Below, one piece after another: positions 18,012 to 28,118 of a stretch of 64,000 nucleotides of DNA; the stretch's first letter is position 1, and every line of letters begins with the position of its first letter. The stretch spans positions 1 through 64,000 of the forward strand of contig NZ_JAJFUC010000042.1 of assembly GCF_021372645.1 (NCBI RefSeq), in the 5' to 3' direction. Position numbers and translations under genes: made by a program. The stretch is from Clostridium sp. (GTDB lineage: Bacteria > Bacillota > Clostridia > Clostridiales > Clostridiaceae). The notes beneath the pieces are model-generated. The model did no database searches. It was not told the DNA's origin and worked only from the letters and a program-made list of their open reading frames with translations.

Positions 18012-19919
18012 TTAATTCAAAGTTTCACCTATTTTAATTAAGTTATCTTCTTCGAAAATTATATTTCTTAATTCTAAAATCTTTTTATTTTTAGTTTCTG
18101 TATTAGAATGAACTAACTCGTGACATTCATCACATAGAGTTATTAAGTTTGGAACTTTATTTATCTGATTTAAAGGAAGTTTCCGTCTTTTATGATGACA
18201 TTTAACTATTCCAGTATATACAGATTTCTTACATGCCATACACATTCCCTTATCTCTGTTATAAGCATATTCTCTATTCATTACATATTCAAAATTATAA
18301 ATGTTTCCTTTTCTTTCTTGATTTCCTGCTATTATAAATAATTCATATGGATTATATAGTGTTGGTCTAAGTTTCCCTCTTTGTTTTTTAGAGGTATTAC
18401 TTTTCAATTCTCTACCTTCTTCTGTATATGGTGTCATTTTAGGATTAAATTTTCTTGCATAAATAATTGGTGTTATTGATGCTTTGGTTAATCCTATTTT
18501 TAAATCCTTATAATCAAAGAAGAATGTTTTTTGTTTATATCCCATATGTCTATTAGTAAGATTATTAACTTTGTCTATATCTATAAGTCTATCTTTTCCA
18601 CTTCCGTATAACCTTCGTACCGTTTTATATCCAGTATAATATATTTTATTATCTATATTTTGTAATATAGATTTTGCAATGCTTATTTTATAATAATTTG
18701 CAATTCTAATAATCATACTATTTATTTTTTCTACAAGTACAACTGTCTTTAACGGTGTTTCTTGATATCTTATAGCCTCGACTTTATCTAATATTTCTCT
18801 GGTTTTAGTCTTAACCATTTCTCTATTAGGCATAACCTTACATACGAGATTGTTTGTTAATCTCTTTTTCTCTACAAATAGTTCAAATCCAAGAAATTTA
18901 GCATTTTCTTCTCTTAAATCTGTAATCATAGTTTTATCATCAGATAATTCTAATGATAATCTATGTTTGAAGAATTTCTTACATTGATAAAGTAGTTTAT
19001 TTGCTTCGTTTTTACTTTCAGTTAATATTATCCAATCATCTGCATATCTTATTAAATACTTTTGAACATGTTCCTTTTTCAGTTTCTTCCTTGCATTATC
19101 CAATGCAACTTTTCTTACTGATGATTTTGCTTTGTTTATATAATCATCTAAAAAGGGATGTTCTTCATATTGTGTTGCCACATATTTATCAAATGCGTTT
19201 AGGTATATATTGGCTAATAACGGTGATATTATTCCACCTTGTGGAGTTCCAATGTCAGATTTATTATATTTTAAATCTTCCATTATTCCTGCTTTTAGCA
19301 TTTTCTTAATCATATTTAGCACTCTTTTATCTCTTATTCCAAGTCCCCACATCATTTTAATTAATATGTTGTGATTAACATTGTCAAAGAAACTTTTAAT
19401 GTCACCTTCAATTGCAACATAACATTTAGTTGTATTAACTAAACTTACAATTCGTGCAATTGCATGTTCTGTGTTTCTGTATGGTCTAAAACCATAACTA
19501 TGATTAAAGAACTTTGCTTCCACTATAGGCTCTATAACAATTCTCGTTATCTCTTGTATAATCCTATCTATCATTGTTGGGATACCAAGAGGTCTTAGTT
19601 TCCCACTCTTTTTAGGTATATACACCCTTCTAACTGCATTTGGTTTATAGTTGTCGATACACTTTCTTATTAGATTTATTAACTTTGTTGTATCCATTTG
19701 CAAATATTTATCAATATTAACTTTATCTATTCCAGCAGTAAAACTACCTTTATTAGATTTAATATTGTGTATTGCAGTAATTATTGTTTGTTCATTCTTC
19801 ATTACTTCAACTAAATCATAAAATTCAGTATTCTTTTTAGAATTTTCATACATTTTATCTAAAACATTAACTAATTGTTTTTCATTTTTAATAACATAAC
19901 TTTTTAAACACATCTGCAA
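18012..19919 (-). CDS. ltrA: Group II intron-encoded protein: RT, maturase, HNH endonuclease
   Basis: A 635-residue multifunctional protein that helps the intron fold and splice and drives its retrohoming. Reverse-transcriptase blocks are at about 60-350, with GTPQGG near 225 and the catalytic YADD at 292-295. Maturase domain X is at about 380-480. The C-terminal HNH endonuclease has CxxC at 560-563, HH at 575-576 and CDEC at 596-599. All catalytic residues are present. The frame opens at GTG 19928 inside the ribosome site. GGAGG (19928-19932) is 8 bases from TTG 19919, with ATG at 19913 as an alternative. Confidence 0.93.
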   Translation of the reverse strand: MQMCLKSYVIKNEKQLVNVLDKMYENSKKNTEFYDLVEVMKNEQTIITAIHNIKSNKGSFTAGIDKVNIDKYLQMDTTKLINLIRKCIDNYKPNAVRRVYIPKKSGKLRPLGIPTMIDRIIQEITRIVIEPIVEAKFFNHSYGFRPYRNTEHAIARIVSLVNTTKCYVAIEGDIKSFFDNVNHNILIKMMWGLGIRDKRVLNMIKKMLKAGIMEDLKYNKSDIGTPQGGIISPLLANIYLNAFDKYVATQYEEHPFLDDYINKAKSSVRKVALDNARKKLKKEHVQKYLIRYADDWIILTESKNEANKLLYQCKKFFKHRLSLELSDDKTMITDLREENAKFLGFELFVEKKRLTNNLVCKVMPNREMVKTKTREILDKVEAIRYQETPLKTVVLVEKINSMIIRIANYYKISIAKSILQNIDNKIYYTGYKTVRRLYGSGKDRLIDIDKVNNLTNRHMGYKQKTFFFDYKDLKIGLTKASITPIIYARKFNPKMTPYTEEGRELKSNTSKKQRGKLRPTLYNPYELFIIAGNQERKGNIYNFEYVMNREYAYNRDKGMCMACKKSVYTGIVKCHHKRRKLPLNQINKVPNLITLCDECHELVHSNTETKNKKILELRNIIFEEDNLIKIGETLN

Positions 19920-19932
19920 GGTTATCACCTCC

Positions 19933-20640
19933 GATTGTTTTTACTATTAAATTCCCACCTTCATTTGAAGGGTTCATGATGATATGTTATTAAATAGGCT
20001 ACTTACTATTCCGACTGGTGTCCTTCGCTCCAAGTAGTTTTATCCATCCTTCTTACATTACTGTAAATAGTGACTATCGGCTACTCATCAACACTACTAT
20101 GACACCTCTGACTCCTTCTAATTTTCATAGATATAGCAAATCTCCAATTAGAAGGTATCTCCAGTTCCAATAAAACTATCCCTTATTTTACTTCAGTTTA
20201 GGTTTCCTCTCTATGCCGAGGGCTACATTATAACTGACTACCATAATCATTATAAGTTGTAACTTTTATAAGTTATCATATACAACCGAACCACGAACGT
20301 TTGTATAAACCCTAAGATCCCACCTTCTGCTGTGGGGCAACAATTACGACATTTCACACGAGGATTCGTTGTCTAACCATGCTAAAGTTTTTAAGGATGC
20401 CCACTCCATTTAGTTACGTATGTCAAGTGTGTAACATCAGGCTCTGTCCTTACCGTGCTCTATACACCTTCGAGTGCTATCTGTTGAGTGCATAACGGGG
20501 TATCAGCAATATCACTACTGGTAGTTGTGATAGAAAGGATTTTCACCTTTCAATTCGTTTTATCAGTTTGAATTAATTATATTAATCCACTTGCTTTTAT
20601 TCCTTATCTAAAGGCTTTTATATGCAAGAACTGGACGCAC
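19933..20640 (-). ncRNA. Group II intron 5' domains I-III
   Basis: About 700 bases of structured, less AT-biased RNA between the 5' splice site and the maturase. No reading frame of note occurs in it. Exon-binding sites should lie here; only a tentative EBS1 was picked out. Confidence 0.75.
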
Positions 20641-22975
20641 CATGGGATTTATTGAATGCATAAGACGCAAAATCCATCATAGAATCAAAAATTTTATTTG
20701 CCGCTTCCTCTGTAATTCCATTTCTTATACATCCTGGAACTACTACTTCATCATTTTCAACAATACCATGAATGAAATTTTTTCTTTCTTCTTCCATGAC
20801 TTTGTGTTTTTTCTTAGACATAGCTCTTCGAACCATATCACTTCGTCCCATAGAGTATCCTGCTAAATCTCTAACAGCTTGCATTACTTGTTCTTGATAT
20901 ACCAAACATCCATAGGTTACTTTTAATATGTTTTCTAATTCTTTAGTTAGATAAGTAACTTTTTCTGGGTTTCTCTTCCCATCTATGTACCTTGGTATTT
21001 CAGCCATAGGACCTGGTCTATATAGTGAAATCCCTGCAATTATATCTTCTATAGAATCAGGTTTTAATTCTTTCATGAACGATGTCATACCAGCTGATTC
21101 TAATTGAAATACACCTGCTGTATTACCTTCACCAATCATTTTATAAACTTCTTTATCACTAAAATCTATCTTATCAAGGTCTATGTCAATATTTCTATTT
21201 TCTTTAACCATATTAATAGCATCATTCATAACAGTTAAAGTTCTAAGTCCTAAGAAATCCATCTTTAGTAGTCCAAGTTCTTCTAAGGTTCCCATACCAA
21301 ATTGAGTTACTATCATTTCATCATTTTTTTGCAAAGGAACATACTCAACTAATGGTCTTGATGCAATAACTACACCTGCTGCATGGGTTGAAGAATGCCT
21401 TGGTAGACCTTCTAAGTCCTTTGCAACATCTATTAAGGTTTTTACTCTTTCCTCACTATCATAAGCTAATTTGAGCTCTGGATTAAATTCCAATGCCTTT
21501 TCTATAGTTATACCTAACATAGTTGGTATCATCTTAGCAATTCTATCAACTTCTGAATAATTGTAGTTCATAGCTCTTCCTACATCTCTTATACATACTC
21601 TAGGAGCCATTGTACCAAAGGTTATTATTTGTGAAACATTGCTTGCTCCATATTTCTCTACTACATAGTCAATTACTTCTTGTCTTCTTTCATAGCAGAA
21701 ATCACTATCAATATCTGGCATAGATACTCTCTCTGGATTTAAAAAACGTTCAAATATTAAACTATATTTGATGGGATCTATCTTAGTAATTCCTAAAGTA
21801 AAAGCTACTATTGACCCAGCTGCAGAACCTCTACCTGGTCCTGTTGGAATTCCACTTTCATAAGAAAATCTAATGAAATCCCAAACAATTAAAAAATAAT
21901 CAACATAACCCATTTGTTTTATTATTTCAAGCTCATATTCTAATCTATCTATATATTCTTTTGCCTTTTCACTAACTTCCATTATCTTATCTATTTCTTC
22001 ATAATTTAAAGGTTTGTCAATTAATCCTTCAAATACATCATACCTATCTATAAGGCCTTTATAACAAGTATCTCTAAGATATTCATATGGTTCTTGCCCT
22101 TCTTCTAATGGAAATTTAGGCAACTTAGATTCATGAAACTTATATTCATAATTACACTCATCTGCAATTTTAATAGTATTTTCCAAAGCTTCTGGCACAT
22201 ATGAAAATATATCCCACATTTCTTCTGCTGACTTTAAATAAAATTGATCTGAAGGATATCTTCTTCTATGGGGATCATCTATAGTTTTAGCTGTTTGTAT
22301 ACACATTAGAACATCATGTGACTTAGAATCTTCTTTATTTATATAATGGACATCATTAGTAGCTACTAATGGTATCCCTGTTTCCTTAGATAATTTTATA
22401 TTTTCTTCATTTACTTTTTTTTGTTCTTCCATTCCATGATTCTGTACTTCAAGATAAAAATCACCATTAAATATCTCTTTATATATTAAAGCTGTTTCTT
22501 TAGCTTTTTCATAATTTTCTTTAAGGTGATAAGATTGTACTTCTCCACCTAAACATGCACTTAAAGCAATTAATCCTTCACTATGCTTTCTTAAATAATC
22601 ATGGTCAACTCTTGGCTTATAATAAAAGCCTTCAATTGATGCCGCTGATACTATTTTCATTAAATTTTCATATCCAATTTGATTTTTAACTAGTAAAACT
22701 AAATGGTACGTTGAATTTTCTTTATCTGGTTGCTTAATATGCATAGATTTTGGTACTGCATATACTTCACAACCTAAAATTGGCTTTATTTCATTTTCCT
22801 TTGCAGCCTTATAAAAATCTACAAGTCCATATAGAACTCCATGATCTGTTATAGCTACGCTCTTCATCCCTAATTCTTTAGCTTTTGCCATAAGCTTTCC
22901 AATTTTGCCTGACCCATCTAATAAACTATACTCTGTATGAAGATGTAGATGTACAAATTCCTTTTCTTTATCCAT
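20641..22975 (-). CDS. dnaE: DNA polymerase III alpha subunit DnaE, 5' exon
   Basis: First 778 codons plus one base of the replicative polymerase. The PHP domain begins HLHLHTEYS (9-17). The polymerase active site is complete in this exon, with GRGSAAGS (381-388), PDIDSDF containing Asp421 and Asp423, and a third Asp near 573 (KMDFLGLR). The exon ends in SYAFNKSH plus G, where the intron begins. Reading on into the intron would add a few residues and stop at 20618. AGGAGG precedes ATG 22975. An intrinsic terminator (23064-23111) separates it from the upstream gene, so dnaE has its own promoter. Confidence 0.95.
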
Positions 22976-23063
22976 ATAAATCCTCCTTTCTTTATTATAA
23001 TTATATCAATAAATTCTTTGAAATTATCTACTTTTTTATTATAACAATCTATGACTTTTTTTT

Positions 23064-23111
23064 ATATAAAAAAAACGAAAATTCCAGTCCATTGTTTTGA
23101 CTGGAATTTTC
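23064..23111 (-). terminator. Terminator after the Dabb gene
   Basis: Perfect 13-base arms (23077-23089 and 23099-23111; GACTGGAATTTTC) followed on the minus strand by a long T-run. It ends the murB/rapZ-whiA side of the cluster ahead of dnaE. Confidence 0.85.
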
Positions 23112-23134
23112 AGCAATCATCCTATTATTGCATC

Positions 23135-23419
23135 TTAGAAATCTATAGTTTTACTTTTTTCCAAATAAGGTCCTATAACCTTCTTAACATTTTCCACATG
23201 AAATTCATTAACATCATAAGCTAAGTAGTCTTCTTTAGAATCAAATCTTGTTATAATAGCCACATCATAGCTTCTATCACTTCTTATAACATCTACTCCT
23301 ACTTCTAATTCCTTTAATTCCTTTATGTTTCCTTTCATTGATAAAAGTGTCTTTCTTAAAAACTCTAAATTTTCACCTGTAGGTTCTTTTGCTTTAAATA
23401 ATACAATATGTGTAAACAT
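23135..23419 (-). CDS. Dabb (stress-responsive A/B barrel) domain protein
   Basis: A 94-residue single-domain protein of the Dabb ferredoxin-like fold (MFTHIVLFKAKEP, then YDVAIITRFDSKEDYLAY and HVENVKKVIGPYL). Family members form dimers; most have no known reaction. AAAGGAGG lies ahead of ATG 23419, six codons inside the longest frame. It follows whiA by about 30 bases. Confidence 0.8.
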   Translation of the reverse strand: MFTHIVLFKAKEPTGENLEFLRKTLLSMKGNIKELKELEVGVDVIRSDRSYDVAIITRFDSKEDYLAYDVNEFHVENVKKVIGPYLEKSKTIDF

Positions 23420-23450
23420 AATATCCTCCTTTTTCAATTAACTAATTAAA

Positions 23451-24398
23451 CTATCTGCTACTTCTCAATTCTTCAGCTATTTTCTCTATCTTTCTTAATC
23501 TATGATTTATCCCCGATTTTCCTACAGGAGGCTCTAACATTTCTCCTAATTCCTTTAGTGACTCATCTGGGTAATTCAATCTTAATTCTGCAATTTCTCT
23601 TAAGTTATCTGGTAATCTTTGAAGACCTATTTGCGATTGTATTAGTTTTATGCTTTCAACTTGCCTTACAGCTGCATTTACTGTCTTTGAAAGATTTGCA
23701 GTTTCACAATTAACAAGTCTATTTACATTGTTTCTCATTTCTTTCATTATTCTTATATTTTCAATTTCTAATAAAGATGAATGAGCTCCTATTACATTAA
23801 GTAAATCTACAATTTGTTCTCCTTCTTTAAGGTATACTATAAAACTGTTCTTCCTTTGTATTACTTTTGAATTTAAATTAAAAGTATTAATAAGATTAGA
23901 TAAGTCTATAGCATATTCCTCACTATGAGTTACAAATTCTAAATGGTAAGTTTTTTCCGGATTGCTTATGCTTCCCCCACCAATAAAAGCTCCCCTAAGA
24001 TATGCTTTTTTTATACCTTCATCTTTAAAAATGTGCTCCTCTATTCTGTAATCTAAACTCATTATTCCATCAACTTCTTTAAGTATACCAGTTTCACTTA
24101 GTAATCCTCTAACACCCATTTCTTCTGTAATCACTACCATATAAATGTTATTCTTTTTTAATGAGTTACTCTTTTTTACCATTAATTTCGAATGAATATT
24201 AAAATACTCTTTTAAAAGTGTAAAAATCAACCTAGCACTAGCTGGATTTTCTGTGGTCATTTTAAAACTAAGTCCACTTCCACTAAAAGCTAATGTGCCA
24301 CCAACTTTCATTATAGCTGATATTTCTGCCAACGCTTCTTTCTTAGAAATATCTATATATCTGCATATTTCTCCTTTAACTTTTGATGAAAATGACAT
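23451..24398 (-). CDS. whiA: WhiA family regulator
   Basis: A 315-residue DNA-binding protein with an N-terminal fold related to LAGLIDADG homing endonucleases and a C-terminal helix-turn-helix (SLKELGEMLEPPVGKSGINHRLRKI). Homologues control sporulation septation in actinomycetes and affect cell division in Bacillus. AAGGAAGG precedes ATG 24398, with MSFSSKVKGEI as the standard start. It is the third member of the conserved rapZ-yvcK-whiA operon, 45 bases after yvcK. Confidence 0.93.
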   Translation of the reverse strand: MSFSSKVKGEICRYIDISKKEALAEISAIMKVGGTLAFSGSGLSFKMTTENPASARLIFTLLKEYFNIHSKLMVKKSNSLKKNNIYMVVITEEMGVRGLLSETGILKEVDGIMSLDYRIEEHIFKDEGIKKAYLRGAFIGGGSISNPEKTYHLEFVTHSEEYAIDLSNLINTFNLNSKVIQRKNSFIVYLKEGEQIVDLLNVIGAHSSLLEIENIRIMKEMRNNVNRLVNCETANLSKTVNAAVRQVESIKLIQSQIGLQRLPDNLREIAELRLNYPDESLKELGEMLEPPVGKSGINHRLRKIEKIAEELRSSR

Positions 24399-24443
24399 CT
24401 TGTTTCCTTCCTTATCTATAAATATTGCAATGTACAATTAAAT

Positions 24444-25796
24444 TTAATCAATTTCTTTTCCTTTTTCTTCTCTCACTCTTTCTTTAATACGTTGTGATAA
24501 ATACATATATTCAATAATCTTCTTTTTGTCATACAAAAGTTTCTTTTCCATTATTGTATCTACTAATACTTCTGCTAACTTATCTGCATCATGTTTTATT
24601 AATCCATTTTTAATTTTCACTAAATTTTCCCCAACTATTTTTACTCCTAAACTATTTATATCTTCTCTATCTAACTTAACAAGTTCTGCACCATCTTGTT
24701 GATATTTTTCTTTTAACTCGTCTGTTATTTCTCCAGTATTGGCGATTACATAGTCAACAATATCTTTTCCACCATATTTAAACAAAACCTTTAAGTGATC
24801 CGATGCTTTAAAACCTGTAGTTTCACCGGGTTGGGTCATTATATTAGAAATATAAATTTTAATTGCGTTACTTTTTCCAATTTCTTTTGCAATGTCTTTA
24901 ACAAGTAAATTAGATGTTATGCTGGTATATAAACTTCCAGGTCCCATAACTATAGAATCAGCTTCTCTTAATGCATCTAGTGCTTCTTTTAATGCCTCTG
25001 CATTTTCTGGATTTATTTTGAGTTCTTCTATTCTCGAATTCTGCCTAATAGCTTCTTCCGGAATTTGAGATTCACCTTCCACAATATTGCCATTTTGAAG
25101 CTTTGCTACTAATTGCATGTTATCTAAGGTAACTGGTATAACCTTACCTGTTACTGCAAGGACTGAGCTCATTTTTTGAACTGCTTCTTCAAAATTATCT
25201 GATATTCCAGCCATAGCGGCTAAAAATAAATTTCCAAAACTTTGATTTTTCAATCGTCCATCTTTAAATCTATATTGGAGTAAATCTTCTAGTATAGGTT
25301 CAGTATCTGCAAGTGCTAAAATACAATTTCTTATATCTCCTGGTGGTAACATTCCTAAATCTTCTCTTAAATCTCCAGAGCCACCACCATCATCCCCTAC
25401 TGTTACTATTGCAGTAATATTAGATGTATAGTATTTTAATCCTCTAAGCATTGTTGAAAGACCAGTTCCTCCGCCAATTACAACTATTTTAGGACCTTTA
25501 ACTAATAATCTTTTTTCATATATTAAACTCTCAATTTTTTTACTATCTAATGATACTTTAAGATATCCTCTATTAACTAGTGCAATTATAGACTTCATTA
25601 TTTCTGTAACTGAAATATATAATACAAATATTCCTGTGATATTTAGAAATACATAAAAAATCTGATAGTATAAATCATAAACTCTATGCGTTACTAATTC
25701 TGTGAAACCAAATGCTATTAATAATACTCCAAACACTCCAAATGCCAGCCATCGTTTTACTTTAATACCTACTTTAAGCCAATCTCGTATTCTCAT
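24444..25796 (-). CDS. yvcK: YvcK/CofD-like gluconeogenesis factor
   Basis: A 450-residue protein with two N-terminal membrane helices (about 16-70) ahead of the CofD-like nucleotide-binding domain ([15 protein letters not shown], then [12 protein letters not shown]). B. subtilis YvcK binds UDP-sugars and is needed for growth on gluconeogenic carbon and for normal cell shape; its enzymatic role is unsettled. The membrane extension is common in clostridial members. Its ATG overlaps the rapZ stop by 4 bases, which indicates translational coupling. Confidence 0.92.
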   Translation of the reverse strand: MRIRDWLKVGIKVKRWLAFGVFGVLLIAFGFTELVTHRVYDLYYQIFYVFLNITGIFVLYISVTEIMKSIIALVNRGYLKVSLDSKKIESLIYEKRLLVKGPKIVVIGGGTGLSTMLRGLKYYTSNITAIVTVGDDGGGSGDLREDLGMLPPGDIRNCILALADTEPILEDLLQYRFKDGRLKNQSFGNLFLAAMAGISDNFEEAVQKMSSVLAVTGKVIPVTLDNMQLVAKLQNGNIVEGESQIPEEAIRQNSRIEELKINPENAEALKEALDALREADSIVMGPGSLYTSITSNLLVKDIAKEIGKSNAIKIYISNIMTQPGETTGFKASDHLKVLFKYGGKDIVDYVIANTGEITDELKEKYQQDGAELVKLDREDINSLGVKIVGENLVKIKNGLIKHDADKLAEVLVDTIMEKKLLYDKKKIIEYMYLSQRIKERVREEKGKEID

Positions 25797-26677
25797 AGCT
25801 TCTTTTCCCCTTTATGAAGATCTTCTGCTACATCTCTATGCTCTATTCTAGAATTATAGTTTTCCCTATTTAATCTTTCATAAACTTCATTAGCAATTGC
25901 AACAGAGCGATGTCTTCCCCCTGTACATCCTATAGATATTATTAGCTGCCTTTTTCCTTCTTTAATGTAATTAGGAATCAAATACTTTAACATATCCACT
26001 AATTTTTCTATGAAATTAACAGTTTCTGTTTGCTTTAATACATATTCTTTAACTGGATCATCATTCCCTGAATACTGCTTTAATTCTGGAATATAAAATG
26101 GATTTGGTATAAATCTAACATCAAAAACCAAATCAGAATCTACAGGTATTCCATATTTAAATCCAAAGCTCAATATTGTCACTGATAATTGCTTTTCTGG
26201 ATAAGTATGATCTCCGTAAGCTTTATTTATCTTTTCTCTCAAATGTCTTATTTCATATTTAGATGTGTCAATTATAATATCTGCCACATTTTTAATCTCT
26301 CTTAGCTTCTCTCTTTCTTGAATAATACCAGTTAAAACTCTGCCATCAGGTGATAATGGATGGCTTCGTCTTGTTTCTTTAAATCTTTTTATAAGAACTT
26401 CATCGGTTGCCTCTAAAAATAAAATTTCATATTTAAACTCATTTTGTTTTAGATAATTTAGAGTTTCAAAAAAATCATCAAAGAAAACTCCACCTCTAAT
26501 ATCTATAACTAATGCTACTTTTTCAATATTTCCGCCACTTTGCGTACACATTTCTGCGAACTTTGAAATTAACTTTGGTGGAAGATTATCTACACAAAAA
26601 TACCCCAAATCTTCTAACGCTCTTGTTGCTTGTGTTTTTCCTGCTCCTGATAATCCTGTAACTATAACAAATCTCAT
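25793..26677 (-). CDS. rapZ: RapZ/YvcJ nucleotide-binding protein
   Basis: A 294-residue P-loop protein with Walker A GLSGAGKT at the N-terminus and the conserved C-terminal block [11 protein letters not shown]. It hydrolyses GTP/ATP; in E. coli RapZ is an RNA adaptor that senses glucosamine-6-phosphate, while in Bacillus the role is less clear. The frame is open 14 codons upstream into a repeat remnant, but GGGGAG and ATG 26677 give the correct start [15 protein letters not shown]. Confidence 0.93.
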   Translation of the reverse strand: MRFVIVTGLSGAGKTQATRALEDLGYFCVDNLPPKLISKFAEMCTQSGGNIEKVALVIDIRGGVFFDDFFETLNYLKQNEFKYEILFLEATDEVLIKRFKETRRSHPLSPDGRVLTGIIQEREKLREIKNVADIIIDTSKYEIRHLREKINKAYGDHTYPEKQLSVTILSFGFKYGIPVDSDLVFDVRFIPNPFYIPELKQYSGNDDPVKEYVLKQTETVNFIEKLVDMLKYLIPNYIKEGKRQLIISIGCTGGRHRSVAIANEVYERLNRENYNSRIEHRDVAEDLHKGEKKL

Positions 26678-26710
26678 ATTACACACTCCCCTTTGCCAAA
26701 GATAGCTTTT

Positions 26711-26745
26711 TAGGCACATGTGCCTGTTTTCTTAAATGTGCCTTA
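26711..26745. repeat. Deleted AGGCATAT-type element
   Basis: Only the ends of the family remain: AGGCACAT followed by TGCCT and then AAATGTGCCT. It lies just upstream of rapZ and explains the spurious N-terminal extension of the frame (MCLKSYL). Confidence 0.5.
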
Positions 26746-26782
26746 ACATTAGAATTATATCATACTATTATAATTAAATCAT

Positions 26783-26814
26783 AAAAAACCCAAAAGTCAT
26801 AAACTTTTGAGTTT
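26783..26814 (-). terminator. Terminator of murB
   Basis: On the minus strand, AAACTCAAAAGT and ACTTTTGGGTTT arms (one G-T pair) with a trailing TTTTTT. It lies about 100 bases past murB, after a repeat copy. Confidence 0.65.
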
Positions 26815-26851
26815 CAATATTCAACTTAACATTGGTATCTTTAAATACCTT

Positions 26852-26917
26852 TAGCATATAAAAAAATAACAAGTACGTAGCTAGATATTTGACTTGTTAT
26901 TTTCTTTCACATGCCTT
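26852..26917 (-). repeat. AGGCATAT hairpin element, copy C
   Basis: Abuts the murB stop codon. Arms AAATAACAAGT and ACTTGTTATTT surround an AGATATTT/CTAGCTACG centre, and the outer end is ATGCCT. The T-rich strand could help end the murB transcript. Confidence 0.7.
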
Positions 26918-27830
26918 AATCTTCACCTAAGATTCTAACTTCCGGATGCAATTCTACACCAAACTGTTTTTTCACTTCATTTTTAACATGATATATTACA
27001 CTTAGCACATCTTTAGCAGTTCCATTTGCGCTGTTAATAACAAAACCAGCATGCTTATCTGAAACGCATGCCCCCCCTATAGTAAAGCCTTTTAATCCTG
27101 CATCTTCAATTAATTTCCCTGCAAAATACCCTTCTGGTCTCTTAAAGGTACTTCCTGCTGAAGGAAATTCTAGTGGTTGTCTTTCTTCTCTTCTTTTAGT
27201 TAATGAATCAACCCTAGCTTGAATCATTTCTTTATCTCCAGAGATTAAATCAAAAGTTGCACTTAATACTACATATCCTTTTTGCATAACTAAAGATTGT
27301 CTATACCCTAAGTTTAATTCTTCTTTAGAAAGAACTCTAACTTCTTCATTATCATCTAATACTTCTGCCTTCTCAATAACAAATGATATTTCTCCATCAT
27401 AGGCTCCTGCATTCATGAATACAGCTCCACCTACGCTACCTGGAATTCCACAGGCAAATTGGAATCCTGATAAGGCCCCTTCTGTAGCTTCTGCTGAAAC
27501 ATCTTTAAGTAAGGCTCCACATTCTGCGGTAATTTTATTACCTACACGTTCTATCTTATTAAGTTCGCATAACTTTATAACAACACCTCTAATACCACCA
27601 TCCCTAACTAAAAGGTTAGATCCATTTCCTATAACATAAAAAGGGATTTTATTTTGTTTACAAATAGTGATAGTTTCTTTTAGTTGCTCTACATTATTGG
27701 GAGTTAAAAGTATATCTACTGTTCCTCCAACTTTAAAGTATATATGTTCACTCATTTTCGCATCTAACTGAATTTGTGACTCTTCGTATATTTTATTAAA
27801 CAAATTCTTATATTTTCCATACTGATTCAT
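26916..27830 (-). CDS. murB: UDP-N-acetylenolpyruvoylglucosamine reductase MurB
   Basis: FAD enzyme that reduces the enolpyruvyl group to make UDP-N-acetylmuramic acid, the second step of peptidoglycan precursor synthesis. 304 residues of the short (type II) form. FAD-binding stretches are YVIGNGSNLLVRDGGI and GIPGSVGGAVFMNAGAY. The proton-donor Ser is in PSAGSTFKRP and the catalytic Glu in HPEVRILGED at the end. GAGGAG precedes ATG 27830, five codons inside the frame. The last codons touch a dispersed repeat. Confidence 0.95.
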   Translation of the reverse strand: MNQYGKYKNLFNKIYEESQIQLDAKMSEHIYFKVGGTVDILLTPNNVEQLKETITICKQNKIPFYVIGNGSNLLVRDGGIRGVVIKLCELNKIERVGNKITAECGALLKDVSAEATEGALSGFQFACGIPGSVGGAVFMNAGAYDGEISFVIEKAEVLDDNEEVRVLSKEELNLGYRQSLVMQKGYVVLSATFDLISGDKEMIQARVDSLTKRREERQPLEFPSAGSTFKRPEGYFAGKLIEDAGLKGFTIGGACVSDKHAGFVINSANGTAKDVLSVIYHVKNEVKKQFGVELHPEVRILGED

Positions 27831-28048
27831 GCTAAAACTCCTCAAACACTTATATTGATATCATTTATTTACATCATATAGAATAATCTATATACCAAAC
27901 TAACACAAGTAAAACTTTATTCATATTAGTTTTCAGTATATTTTTACATAAAATAATACAAGTAAAATTTTATTAATATTATCTTATATGCAGTAAATTT
28001 TTATTCCGTATTATTATAGCATAATTTATTTATTTTGTTCATGTTTTT

Positions 28049-28118
28049 TGTTATATTCAAAAAAAATACCAAGTCAGTATGCTAGTATATTTGACTCGTT
28101 ATTTTATTTCACATTCCT
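28049..28118 (-). repeat. AGGCATAT hairpin element, copy D, encoding the uvrC 3' end
   Basis: A diverged copy (TACCAAGTCAGTATGCTAG centre; outer end ACATTCCT at 28111-28118). On the minus strand its first 15 bases are the last codons and stop of uvrC (RNVK-stop). Confidence 0.65.

Larger units (their letters stand above)
17875..20640 (-). mobile_element. Group II intron inserted in dnaE (2,766 bp)
   Basis: Retroelement and ribozyme that begins with GTGCG at 20640 and ends ...GACAT at 17875, both on the minus strand. It carries about 710 bases of 5' RNA (domains I-III), a reverse-transcriptase/maturase/HNH protein in domain IV, and domains V-VI. It interrupts dnaE codon 779 after its first base (phase 1), in the highly conserved NKSHAAAYA coding motif. 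A CATGG on the minus strand (20377-20381) could pair with the last five exon bases CCATG as EBS1-IBS1, but this was not folded. All parts look intact, so it should splice and may be mobile. Confidence 0.93.

Noticed and set aside
16634-22975. Intein or split dnaE as in cyanobacteria
   Set aside because: The insert carries no intein splicing blocks and does not continue the frame; it has group II RNA ends, domain V and a reverse transcriptase.
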